A stretch of 64,000 nucleotides of DNA from Halalkalibacter urbisdiaboli (GTDB lineage Bacteria > Bacillota > Bacilli > Bacillales > Bacillaceae_D), in assembly GCF_002156385.1 (NCBI RefSeq), contig NZ_MVJM01000003.1, forward strand, positions 104,751 to 168,750. The letters are read 5' to 3'. Positions 55,901 through 63,299 of this stretch are shown here, piece after piece (position 1 is the first letter of the stretch; every line of letters begins with the position of its first letter). The notes beneath the pieces were generated by a model. That model was not told where the DNA came from. It made no database searches and saw only the letters and a list, made by a program, of their open reading frames with translations. Position numbers and translations under genes: made by a program.

Positions 55901-58090
55901 GATAAAGGGGCAGTAGGTACGAATAAATTCGGCCAAACCGTATTAATGCTCCACAGCCAAGACGAATGGGATGAACATGCTTCCATCAAAACGGAAATTA
56001 AGGAAGTAAGATTCTCAGGAAACCTTGATACAGCGATTACAGAAGCGAATAACCTCCTTACATGGCAAATGGATCATGGCGGTTGGACGAAGAACTGGCC
56101 ATATATTTACACTCGTGAGTGGAATGGAACAGAGTCAAAATCTGAATGGGTGGCAAATGGTGTTGAATTAGGAACGATCGACAATGATGCAACGATTTCA
56201 GAAATGTTGTATTTAGCGCAAGTGTATCAAGAAACACAGGATGATAGATATAAAGAAAGCATTGAAAAAGGATTTGACTTCCTGTTTGACTTACAATACG
56301 ATTCAGGCGGCTTTGCGCAAGTGTATCCTAGAAGAGGAAACTACTCTGATTATGTTACATTTAATGACGAAGCGATGATTAATGTGATGGAAGTATTAGA
56401 TTTAGCGTTAGAAAGAAAATATCCATTTGATTCAGATTTAATTAGTGATGAGTACTTTGCAAAAATTCGAGAATCAAAAGAGCTGGCGATTGATTATATT
56501 TTAAAATCACAAATTGAAGCAGACGGCGTCTTAACAGCTTGGGGTCAACAGCATGATCCAGTAACGTATGAGCCGAAAGAAGCACGTTCCTACGAGCATC
56601 CTTCTATTTCTGGTTCAGAATCTGTTGGGATTATCCGCTATTTAATGTCGCAGCCACAAACGGAAGAGATTAGACAGTCTGCATTAGCCGCTCTAGAATG
56701 GTTGGATGAAGTAAAGTTAGAAAATACACGCTATGCGAGTGGAGATCCTAATAATATTTACTTCTATGAAGATTCTAATTCTACTGCTTGGTACAGATTC
56801 TATGAAATTGGAACGAACAAAGGGATTTTCTCAGGTCGAGATGGTGTAATCAAATACAACATCTTAGAAATTGAGGAAGAAAGACGTAATGGTTATTCAT
56901 GGGGAGGACACTGGGGAACTCAGTTACTTGCTATTGCTGAACAAACAGGAAACTATATGGACAAAGTATTTGTTCGAGTTGCTAATACAAATTCAACAGA
57001 CATATACGAAAGAACATTAGTAGATGGGTCTGTGAAGCAAGTAGAGCCTCAGCAAGAACAGCTAGGAGACATTGATTATATGCTTACAGTTGCTAAAGAT
57101 GGAAGCGGAGATTATCACACGGTTCAAGCGGCAATTGATGCGGTACCAGCGAATAACTCCATTCCTGTTACGATCTACGTAAAAGATGGGACGTACAAAG
57201 AGGTTGTGGAAGTTCCTGCTAATAAGCCATTTATTACATTAATTGGTGAAAGCCAAGAAGGTACCGTTATCACGTATGATAATTACGCTGGTAGAGACAA
57301 TGGTGTTGGTGGAACTCTAGGTACGAGCGGAAGTGCGAGCGTTTACCTTCGTGCGAATGACTTTAGAGCAGAAAACCTCACGTTTGAAAACTCCTTTGAC
57401 GAGTCTATGGATGTAAACGGAAAACAAGCAGTTGCTGTGTATGCGAGCGGAAGCCGTCAGTACTTCAAGAATGTAAGCTTCATAGGCAACCAAGATACGC
57501 TCTATACTCATTCTGGTACTCAATACTATTACCAGGTGTATGTTGAAGGAGATGTAGATTTTATCTTCGGTGGAGCAAGTGCCGTATTTGAAGAAGCCGT
57601 GATTCACTCGTTAGATAGAGGATCAGACTCAAATAACGGGTATATTACCGCCGCAAGCACGTTGCTTTCTGAGAAATACGGAATGCTGATTTTAAATAGT
57701 ACATTAACAAGTGATGCTGCACCAAACACAGTCTATTTAGGAAGACCTTGGCCAGCAGGTGGGAACCCTGAAGCAAGAGGCAGCGTGGTCTACATGAATA
57801 CGATGATGGGAGACCACATCAAAACAGAAGGCTGGACATCGATGAGTGGCTTAGACCCAATGGATGCGAGATTATATGAATACAAAAACGAAGGTCCTGG
57901 TGCGGTAGTAAACGAGCACAGAAGACAACTAACAGACGAAGAAGCCGCAGAGTGGACCGTCGTGAACGTATTAAAAGGCTGGGACCCTAGTCAAGTGACT
58001 CCAATAGAACTACCAGAAGAGAGCAAGAAAGACAAAGATAAGAAGAAAGACAAATATAAGAAGAAAGAGAAAGACAAAGATAAGAACTAG
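52934..58090 (+). CDS. Secreted multidomain pectinase: pectate lyase (PL10) plus pectin methylesterase (CE8)
   Basis: The start is TTG 52934 behind GGAGG. Of 1718 residues, 1-27 are a signal peptide (cut after LPAFA). Two homologous sandwich modules of about 200 residues lie at about 30-430 and a Big_3-like domain at about 432-507. Two CBM35-type modules (about 520-650 and 652-780; NKHAGFTGTGFVD, NKHPGFTGTGFID) and one SLH-like repeat (about 795-900; EWYSYVLEAAEEAGYMDG) follow. The lyase (about 1030-1335; WQMDHGGWTKNWPY, AWYRFYEI) cleaves de-esterified pectin. The esterase (about 1384-1690; GNQDTLYTH, DFIFGGASAVFE, YLGRPWP) removes methyl groups, which feeds the lyase. The end is a Lys-rich tail (from about 1697). 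The SLH-like part may tether it to the cell wall. Confidence 0.92.
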   Translation: MRKLKRSFTLFMVFLLLIPNFSLPAFAEDSDGMINISSDWQGSIMGNLGGTPNSDNFGITENGDGTVTLKSINDKGKVESVSEGIAYYYKDVPADADYTLSATAHVDTWTANGQVGFGLMLRSNVLENENDGSFTGDYVALGAIDQQMKGFYKYEESTVQKNDYTFPSTVPAPAEGQEYDLEITKSGNMFMLSINGEIKVMEEYTGELNYAGLFTSRNTEVTFRNVSLEMEEPVEVPADWAFSAFGSNTSISERNPDPTVHEDGSVTINAQGGKISSTVDGISYYFKQLPSDVNFEITTTAKVHSFNADNQVSFGLMLRDEVGVHGDSSGHESKFVAVGALDQVMKAFYDNGSLSKVNEFGSISGPAPGEIYDLSIKKSGSQYVVAINDVETTIEADALFTDEVFAGIYTARGTEVTFSDFDIEIDTSLVTGLQVDSSNMKTIYNVGESLDVSGLKVTALFKNGEEQVLSEGDYDVTGFDSSTAGQNQMTITYLGKSAKVNLVIENADTPPPATEPGEGSSEGIYEAEEAEYSNGKVDNKHAGFTGTGFVDTDNAPGEWIEWKVNVPADGEYNLDFRYAHGGADQRPAQISVNGEVVVEELAFDASGTWTNWVNASTKAQLTAGENTIRATATAAGGLTNMDHLRVYFEFDEIFEAEDAERDEAGVIIDNKHPGFTGTGFIDYSPNQPGSWVKWTVHVPVDGEYNLDFRYAHGGTDARPAEIKVNGEVVEEELAFDPSGGWATWVYTSTKAQLTAGENVIIATGVGASGGANIDHLRIHNKSDTTDGGQIDIEDSDLSEVVSGFYLKKLKEVGILVDELPADDEPMTRIEFMSFINDAFGFVYEEKYKGLSGKTNVWEVSLDEWYSYVLEAAEEAGYMDGLLVNGQINPNQEITKQEAEQILANVQGTTASSKDKQVLTWGEAKALVDPLRTENMNEDVSIVGVHAVTNNLVAVTLNSTYEEFDFSDIEVVIPTRDWSLLSPGFKKLAVDKGAVGTNKFGQTVLMLHSQDEWDEHASIKTEIKEVRFSGNLDTAITEANNLLTWQMDHGGWTKNWPYIYTREWNGTESKSEWVANGVELGTIDNDATISEMLYLAQVYQETQDDRYKESIEKGFDFLFDLQYDSGGFAQVYPRRGNYSDYVTFNDEAMINVMEVLDLALERKYPFDSDLISDEYFAKIRESKELAIDYILKSQIEADGVLTAWGQQHDPVTYEPKEARSYEHPSISGSESVGIIRYLMSQPQTEEIRQSALAALEWLDEVKLENTRYASGDPNNIYFYEDSNSTAWYRFYEIGTNKGIFSGRDGVIKYNILEIEEERRNGYSWGGHWGTQLLAIAEQTGNYMDKVFVRVANTNSTDIYERTLVDGSVKQVEPQQEQLGDIDYMLTVAKDGSGDYHTVQAAIDAVPANNSIPVTIYVKDGTYKEVVEVPANKPFITLIGESQEGTVITYDNYAGRDNGVGGTLGTSGSASVYLRANDFRAENLTFENSFDESMDVNGKQAVAVYASGSRQYFKNVSFIGNQDTLYTHSGTQYYYQVYVEGDVDFIFGGASAVFEEAVIHSLDRGSDSNNGYITAASTLLSEKYGMLILNSTLTSDAAPNTVYLGRPWPAGGNPEARGSVVYMNTMMGDHIKTEGWTSMSGLDPMDARLYEYKNEGPGAVVNEHRRQLTDEEAAEWTVVNVLKGWDPSQVTPIELPEESKKDKDKKKDKYKKKEKDKDKN

Positions 58091-58359
58091 ATAAAGATTA
58101 CGGTGGAAGTCTGTTATCATTGCTCGTGCGGTAGTATACGTTTCGTGGCACTGATGGAAGCAGTCCTTTTGCAAATTGAGCAAAAGGACGCAGAGATGGC
58201 CGCTTTGTACGAAAAGACAACATGCAGAGGCAATGACATTAGAACGTTTTTTCAGCGCAAAATCAAGCCTTTTATCACAAATAGCGTTACCTAGGTTCGT
58301 TAAAAGAGAAGTTTCGGTTCGTTCTCATTCTAACGAACACCAGACACGTTAATGAGCGC

Positions 58360-58398
58360 AAACACCCTGTCACTATGTGGCAGGGTGTTTTGTTTTTT
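58360..58398 (+). terminator. Terminator downstream of the pectinase
   Basis: AACACCCTG and CAGGGTGTT form a stem followed by TTGTTTTTT. It lies 270 bp after the stop; the sequence between holds no supported gene. Confidence 0.85.
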
Positions 58399-58423
58399 CC
58401 ATAATATAATAAAAAAGCAAGAG

Positions 58424-58558
58424 CTAAAAAACCCTTACTTTTTCTGAAAGCTTCCGTATTCGTCTATTTTGTTTGATGATAGAACTAAAAACAGTAGTCG
58501 TAACAATCGAGAGAACTGAGACTAAAAACCAAGTGAAAAATTGGTTACCTGAGCGCAT
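58424..58558 (-). CDS. Small 44-residue membrane protein
   Basis: The minus-strand ATG at 58558 follows AGGGGTGC with 5-8 nt spacing. The peptide begins MRSGNQFFTWFLVSVLSIV, has one hydrophobic helix (about 7-28) and ends in a basic tail (KQNRRIRKLSEKVRVF). Its last codons form the left arm of a hairpin followed by TTTTTT on the minus strand. A type II topology with a cytosolic basic tail is expected. I do not recognise the family. Confidence 0.55.
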   Translation of the reverse strand: MRSGNQFFTWFLVSVLSIVTTTVFSSIIKQNRRIRKLSEKVRVF

Positions 58559-59439
58559 CTTTGCACCCCTATAGGATTTCTCGATTACTTTGTTCATATT
58601 TTTGAAAAAGTATTCAATATTTCTATATTTTGGACAGGGTGCAAAGGAGCTTGAGACCCGAAGGTGTGCTCACTAATTATTCAGAAGGTTAACTGGTAAA
58701 CAACGTGGCATTTACTAGTACATTCTTTGTCATTCGATGGTAAGAACTATGTCATTGGTCGTACATTTCGTTGGCTGTAATTAGAAGCACTATATATTAT
58801 TAATAGAAGGTGGAGGTATGGTTCAAGAGTCAAAGATTCTTCTGATATAGTTCCATTTTTTTAACATGCAAAAAGTCCTTTGGGATTGGTCTCCTAAAGG
58901 ATTTTTTTGCATTTTTATAATAATAGATTTAGACAGTCAATGTTTCCTATTAACCATCAAAATAAAATTATAGGCATGCCATTGTACAACCCATTGCAAA
59001 TCCGCCTAAGCACCCTACACATAATATAAGCTTGGTGCCCTTATAGAATCTTAAGCATTGTCGTTCCTTTGTTAACAATGAAATGTTATTCCACTTAACG
59101 TTTGCATTAGAAGAAAAATATGGGGATAGTATTACATATATATCTGCTAATGAAGTAGGCTCTCAAGACGAATACTTAGGAACAAAGGTAGAATTCCATT
59201 ATTGGGTTATCTTTCATAAATAAAACAGTTTGTGAACACGTGTATCAACGGAATCTAATATTGAAGAAGAGAGTCAAAAAAGCAGAGACTTTGTTGCACA
59301 ATACAACAATACTATTTATCATAAAAAGTTTGAAACATTGTACTTTTATAAACGGTTGCCTTACTGAATAAGCCTTTTAGTATTCTCCCTCTAGACGAAT
59401 ACGTTATAATAAAGGTATCCATGATAGGTGGTGACAGGA
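58559..59439. other. Gene-poor region with short open stretches
   Basis: A short frame with a good ribosome site (GGTGGAGGT, ATG about 58818) encodes only ten residues. At 59083-59223 a 46-codon frame without ribosome site reads FALEEKYGDSITYISANEVG then FHYWVIFHK; it may be the end of a lost gene. Nothing else is recognisable. Confidence 0.45.
58869..58908 (+). terminator. Terminator hairpin
   Basis: AAAGTCCTTTGGGA and TCTCCTAAAGGATT pair and are followed by TTTTTGC. Confidence 0.75.
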
Positions 59440-59874
59440 ATGGAATTAACCGATAAACATCTAATCTCTAGCTGGCTTTCGTTAAACAATCTCTACTTAT
59501 CAATTTCAAATGAATTAGAAGAAGTCATGCAACATGAGCATCGTTTATCTTTAAAAGAATTTTATGTGCTTCTTTATTTATCTGAAGCTCCTCATAAAAA
59601 GTTAAACTTACAACAGCTGCAAAACAAGGTGGGCTTAAGTCAAAGTGCGATGTCTAGGCTTGTCGCTCGATTTGAGGCAAAGGGCTGCGGGGCGTTACAA
59701 AGACAGGCATGCCAACATGACCGCCGGAATATTTATACTTCGATTACGGAAGTTGGTGAGAGGAAGCTGGAAGAAGCCTTGGTCACCTTTCATGCCGCGT
59801 TAGAAAAGGCGTTACTAGAGCAGAATGTGCAAGCGGAAATGAAAGCCTTGCTGTTGATGAAGAAGGAAAGCTAA
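59440..59874 (+). CDS. MarR-family transcriptional regulator
   Basis: The start is ATG 59440, 7 nt after GGTGGTG. The 144-residue protein has the winged-helix core LNLQQLQNKVGLSQSAMSRL and the wing QACQHDRRNIYTSITEVG, flanked by dimerisation helices. The next gene, namA, encodes a flavin reductase for electrophilic compounds, and a palindrome overlaps the namA promoter. The regulator probably represses namA and is released by reactive electrophiles. Three cysteines (two around GCGALQRQAC) could be the sensor. Confidence 0.85.
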   Translation: MELTDKHLISSWLSLNNLYLSISNELEEVMQHEHRLSLKEFYVLLYLSEAPHKKLNLQQLQNKVGLSQSAMSRLVARFEAKGCGALQRQACQHDRRNIYTSITEVGERKLEEALVTFHAALEKALLEQNVQAEMKALLLMKKES

Positions 59875-59893
59875 AAAATCGATGTGTCCAAAT

Positions 59894-59924
59894 AAGCTCT
59901 TTTATTTGACGGGAGCTTTTTTTC
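59894..59924 (+). terminator. Terminator after marR
   Basis: AAGCTC and GAGCTT flank an AT-rich loop and are followed by TTTTTTC. Confidence 0.6.
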
Positions 59925-59933
59925 TTTCTATTA

Positions 59934-59958
59934 TATGCATGTGCATACATTTTATAAT
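59934..59958 (+). promoter_or_regulatory. Palindromic operator next to the namA -10 box
   Basis: TATGCA-TG-TGCATA (59934-59947) is a perfect inverted repeat. TATAAT (59953-59958) follows after 5 nt. A MarR dimer bound here would cover the spacer of the promoter. Confidence 0.65.
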
Positions 59959-60017
59959 ACTGGACATTCTTTTGTAGTCAAAAACTTGTTTGATGTTAAA
60001 AAAGAGGAGGGTTTTTC

Positions 60018-61040
60018 ATGGAACATTTATTTACCCCTTATAAAATCAAAGGATTAGAACTGAAAAATCGTGTAGTTATGCCGCCAATGTGCCAATATTC
60101 GGTGACGAACAAAGATGGGATTGCGACTGATTGGCATTACATACATTATGTTAGCAGAGCGATTGGCGGAACGGGCTTTATTATTATTGAGATGACCGAT
60201 GTCGAGCCGGATGGTCGTATTTCAGATTATGACTTAGGCTTGTGGTCAGATGAACAAATCCCAGCTCTAGCAAAAATCGTGGATGCTTGTCATCAGCACG
60301 GTGCGAAAGTGGCGATTCAGATTGCTCATGCCGGACGAAAAGCAGAAGATGCGGCTCAGCCTGTTGCGCCATCAGCGATTCCGTTTGATGAAAACTCTAA
60401 AACGCCGAGAGCGCTGACTACAGAAGAAATTAAGGAAATGGTCGAGAAGTTTCGCCGTGCTGTCGGGCGTGCGGTTAAAGCTGGGGTCGATGCGATTGAA
60501 CTTCATGGAGCTCATGGCTATTTAATTCATGAATTCCACTCCGCTTACACGAATAAACGAACAGATGAGTACGGCAAGGATTTAGCGAAGTTTGGTAGGG
60601 AAGTGATTCATGCGGCGAAAAGGGAAATGCCTGAGGAGATGCCACTCATTATGCGTATTTCTGCAAAAGAATATGTAGACGGTGGATATGGAATTGAGGA
60701 AAGCATCGCCTTTTCTAAAGAATATCAAGCAGCAGGAGTCGATATGTTCCATGTTAGTGCTGGTGGAGAAGGACCGATTGCGGCTCATGGTAAGCCAGGC
60801 ACACATGTCGCTTATCAAGTTCCATTAGCTCGTGAGATTAAGCAAGCCCTTAACGTACCTGTCATTGCAGTAGGAAGACTCGACGAACCTGCCTTAGCGA
60901 ATGCGGTCATTGGCAATGAAGATGCCGACCTTGTAGCGGTAGGCCGAGGAATGCTAAGAAATCCATATTGGGCGTTGGAAGCAGCCGCACAGCTGAACAA
61001 GGAATCAAAAATTCCACAACAGTACCAAGCAGGCTTCTAA
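60018..61040 (+). CDS. namA: NADPH dehydrogenase NamA (old yellow enzyme, YqjM type)
   Basis: This 340-residue FMN enzyme reduces the C=C bond of enals, enones, nitro-alkenes and similar electrophiles with NADPH. The YqjM-class marks are present: C25 in PPMCQYS (redox-tuning cysteine) and the substrate-binding pair H163 and H166 in ELHGAHGYLIHEF. FMN-binding segments AVGRLDEPALA and AVGRGMLRNPYWA follow. Length and order are normal. GAGGAGGG precedes the ATG. It is controlled in all likelihood by the adjacent MarR protein. Confidence 0.95.
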   Translation: MEHLFTPYKIKGLELKNRVVMPPMCQYSVTNKDGIATDWHYIHYVSRAIGGTGFIIIEMTDVEPDGRISDYDLGLWSDEQIPALAKIVDACHQHGAKVAIQIAHAGRKAEDAAQPVAPSAIPFDENSKTPRALTTEEIKEMVEKFRRAVGRAVKAGVDAIELHGAHGYLIHEFHSAYTNKRTDEYGKDLAKFGREVIHAAKREMPEEMPLIMRISAKEYVDGGYGIEESIAFSKEYQAAGVDMFHVSAGGEGPIAAHGKPGTHVAYQVPLAREIKQALNVPVIAVGRLDEPALANAVIGNEDADLVAVGRGMLRNPYWALEAAAQLNKESKIPQQYQAGF

Positions 61041-61067
61041 TCGGATAAGTAGATGAAGGTCAAAATC

Positions 61068-61099
61068 GAAGCAAGGGCGATTCTCTTGCTTCTTTTGTT
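61068..61099 (+). terminator. Terminator after namA
   Basis: GAAGCAAG and CTTGCTTC pair around a short loop and are followed by TTTTGTTTT. Confidence 0.8.
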
Positions 61100-61162
61100 T
61101 TACGAGTTGAAGTTGATTTCTAGTAAATCTTAAAGTTGAACATAGAGTAGGAGTTTTTATAA

Positions 61163-62581
61163 GTGAATAATGAGAATTATAGTAAAGTACTAATTGCGGG
61201 GCTTTTGCTTGTCGGGTCTTTTATTGCGGTGTTGAATCAAACGCTGATGATTACGGCGATACCGCCTTTGATGATTGAGATGAATATTACCGCGAATACG
61301 GGCCAATGGCTCACGACGGTCTTTATGTTAATGATGGGAATTATGGTCCCGATTTCAGCGTTTTTAATTGAAAAATATACGACAAGACAGTTGTTCTTAT
61401 CAGCAATGGGGATTTTCACAATTGGCACGGTGATTGCGGCGATGGCGACGAATTTTCCTGTTCTTCTGACTGGACGGATTGTTCAATCGATTGCGGCCGG
61501 GGTGATGCTTCCGTTAATGCAGGCGGTGTTTCTCTTCATCTTCCCGATTGAACGACGGGGAGCGGCAATGGGATACATCGGTCTTGTCATCTCATTTGCG
61601 CCAGCCATTGGCCCGACGTTATCTGGGGTGATTATTACCAACTATGAGTGGCGTTACATGTTTTATGGCATTATTCCTTTAGCGGTTCTTATGTTGATTG
61701 TTGCTTATTTTAGTATGAGAAATGTAACCGAGCTAAAAAATCCGAAAGTCGATCCCGTTTCGATTATGTTATCAACCTTTGGGTTTGGAGGGCTTTTATA
61801 CGGATTTACAAGTGCAGGGAATAACGGCTGGGGAAGCTGGCAAACGTTACTATTCTTAGGGATCGGCGCGTTCACGATTTACGTTTTCATTAGGAGACAG
61901 CTTGGCTTGGCACATCCGATGCTCGAATTTCGTGTGTTTAAGGTGAGGATTTTTACGCTTTCGACGATTATTTGTAGCACTGGCTTTTTAGGACTGATTG
62001 GGCTAGAAACATTGATTCCGCTTTATATGCACAACATGCGTGGGTTTACCGCCATTGAAGCTGGAATTGTCTTGCTTCCTGGGGCACTCATTACAGGAAT
62101 TATGGCTCCGATTACTGGACGGATTTTTGACAAATATGGCGCAAGAGTATTGGCCATTCCAGGTCTTATAATCATGACGATTTCGTCGTTTGCGTTTATG
62201 TTCATTGACACGAACACATCGATTTTATACTTAACTGTCATGTACGCGATCCGGATGTTTGGCTTCGGAATGGTAATGATGCCAGTGGATACGGCGGGGT
62301 TGAACCAAATTCCGAGAAAGCTCATTCCTCACGGTGCAGCGGTAACGAATACGATTCGGCAAATGTCGGCGTCGATTGGAACCGGCTTGCTCGTAACAGC
62401 GATGACAACGGCAGAGCGAGCTGGATCGGCTTATCCTCAAATCACGCACCCTGATATTTTTGGAGCGATCGTCGCATTTGGGATGATTGCCGGGTTAACC
62501 TTCATTACACTCTTGCTTGCGTTTAAAGTGAAGAAACCCGAGAGGACGGCGGATGAACAATGGGAGGCGAATGCGAGTTAG
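61163..62581 (+). CDS. DHA2-type MFS transporter, 14 helices
   Basis: The start is GTG 61163, 9 nt after AGGAG. The 472-residue protein is a paralogue of the transporter at 41059: NQTLMITAIPPLM, FLIEKYTTRQLFLSAM and VISFAPAIGPTLSGVIITNY align with the same loops and helices. It shares the MMPVDTAGLNQIPRKLIPHG region near helix 11. It is likely a proton-driven exporter. Unlike its paralogue it lacks the shared operator. Local base composition is more GC-rich than the glycosidase genes, which may indicate a different origin. Confidence 0.88.
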   Translation: MNNENYSKVLIAGLLLVGSFIAVLNQTLMITAIPPLMIEMNITANTGQWLTTVFMLMMGIMVPISAFLIEKYTTRQLFLSAMGIFTIGTVIAAMATNFPVLLTGRIVQSIAAGVMLPLMQAVFLFIFPIERRGAAMGYIGLVISFAPAIGPTLSGVIITNYEWRYMFYGIIPLAVLMLIVAYFSMRNVTELKNPKVDPVSIMLSTFGFGGLLYGFTSAGNNGWGSWQTLLFLGIGAFTIYVFIRRQLGLAHPMLEFRVFKVRIFTLSTIICSTGFLGLIGLETLIPLYMHNMRGFTAIEAGIVLLPGALITGIMAPITGRIFDKYGARVLAIPGLIIMTISSFAFMFIDTNTSILYLTVMYAIRMFGFGMVMMPVDTAGLNQIPRKLIPHGAAVTNTIRQMSASIGTGLLVTAMTTAERAGSAYPQITHPDIFGAIVAFGMIAGLTFITLLLAFKVKKPERTADEQWEANAS

Positions 62582-62588
62582 GGAGGGA

Positions 62589-62932
62589 TTGGAACTAACA
62601 TTTAACGAACAATTGCTTCATTTACAACGTGTCTTAGTTGATACTGGCTCAGGAAGTACAGTTGTATCAACAGACTTAGCAGAATCAATAGGGATTATAG
62701 CAGAAAAAATGACATGATATATCGCATTAGTGGTGTTGGAGGATCAGAGTTCGTGTATTCGAAAACGGTTGATTCGGTAAGAATTGGAGATATGCAAACT
62801 GAAGATTTCGCTTTAGAAATTGGTGCAATGAATTATGGTTTTGATTTGGATGGTATCATTGGATTGGATTTGTTACGACAATTAAAAGCTGTTATAAATA
62901 TAGATGATTTAACATTACAGTCAAATAGCTAA
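62589..62932 (+). pseudogene. Retropepsin-like aspartic protease, broken in an A run
   Basis: From TTG 62589 (after GGGAGG) the frame reads VLVDTGSGSTVVSTDLAESI, with the DTG active-site motif of clan AA proteases, and then stops. After the A6 run at about 62705 the next frame continues IYRISGVGGSEFVYSKTV, FALEIGAMNYGFDLDGIIG. One extra A would restore a protein of about 114 residues. The second half has the typical GIIGLDLL motif. It could be a true lesion, slippage-controlled expression, or a sequencing error. Confidence 0.75.
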
Positions 62933-62973
62933 TGGCAAGTATAGTAGGTGCACTTCTATACTTGCCATTTTTT
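62933..62973 (+). terminator. Terminator after the retropepsin gene
   Basis: TGGCAAGTATAG and CTATACTTGCCA form a perfect stem followed by TTTTTT. Confidence 0.9.
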
Positions 62974-62994
62974 AATTCAGCTTATTTAACGGGT

Positions 62995-63024
62995 GCGATA
63001 GCGGAATAAGGCTATCGCTTTTTT
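62995..63024 (+). terminator. Second terminator hairpin
   Basis: GCGATAGC and GCTATCGC pair around GGAATAAG and are followed by six T. Confidence 0.8.
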
Positions 63025-63067
63025 AACTATTGGTTCAGAATACTTAAAGAAGGGAGTTGGGTAATAG

Positions 63068-63148
63068 TTGAAGAAAGGACAAATTCGAGCAATTGCTATT
63101 TGTATATTTAAGAAAAACGATTCAATACTTGTTTGCGTATTGTTTTAA
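63068..63148 (+). pseudogene. N-terminal scrap of a NUDIX-like hydrolase
   Basis: From TTG 63068 (GGGAG upstream) the 26 codons read KKGQIRAIAICIFKKNDSIL, like the first strand of NUDIX hydrolases, and then stop. The NUDIX box is absent. Assignment is weak because so little remains. Confidence 0.35.
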
Positions 63149-63188
63149 TAATTAGCTCTTACTCACTCATTCGTCTAGCAAAAATAAT

Positions 63189-63241
63189 GCTCGCTTCTCA
63201 GTAGCACAGATTATTAAAAATCTGTTTACTTAGAAGCGAGC
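63189..63241 (-). terminator. Nested hairpin, probable terminator of the minus-strand oxidase gene
   Basis: GCTCGCTTCT and AGAAGCGAGC form an outer stem, and ACAGAT with ATCTGT an inner one. On the minus strand ATTATTTTTG follows, 60 bp after the oxidase stop. Confidence 0.65.
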
Positions 63242-63299
63242 TATCACTTTCGTTCCTCATATTATATTGTCTTTTCATTTTGGGCAATTTATAACGAAT

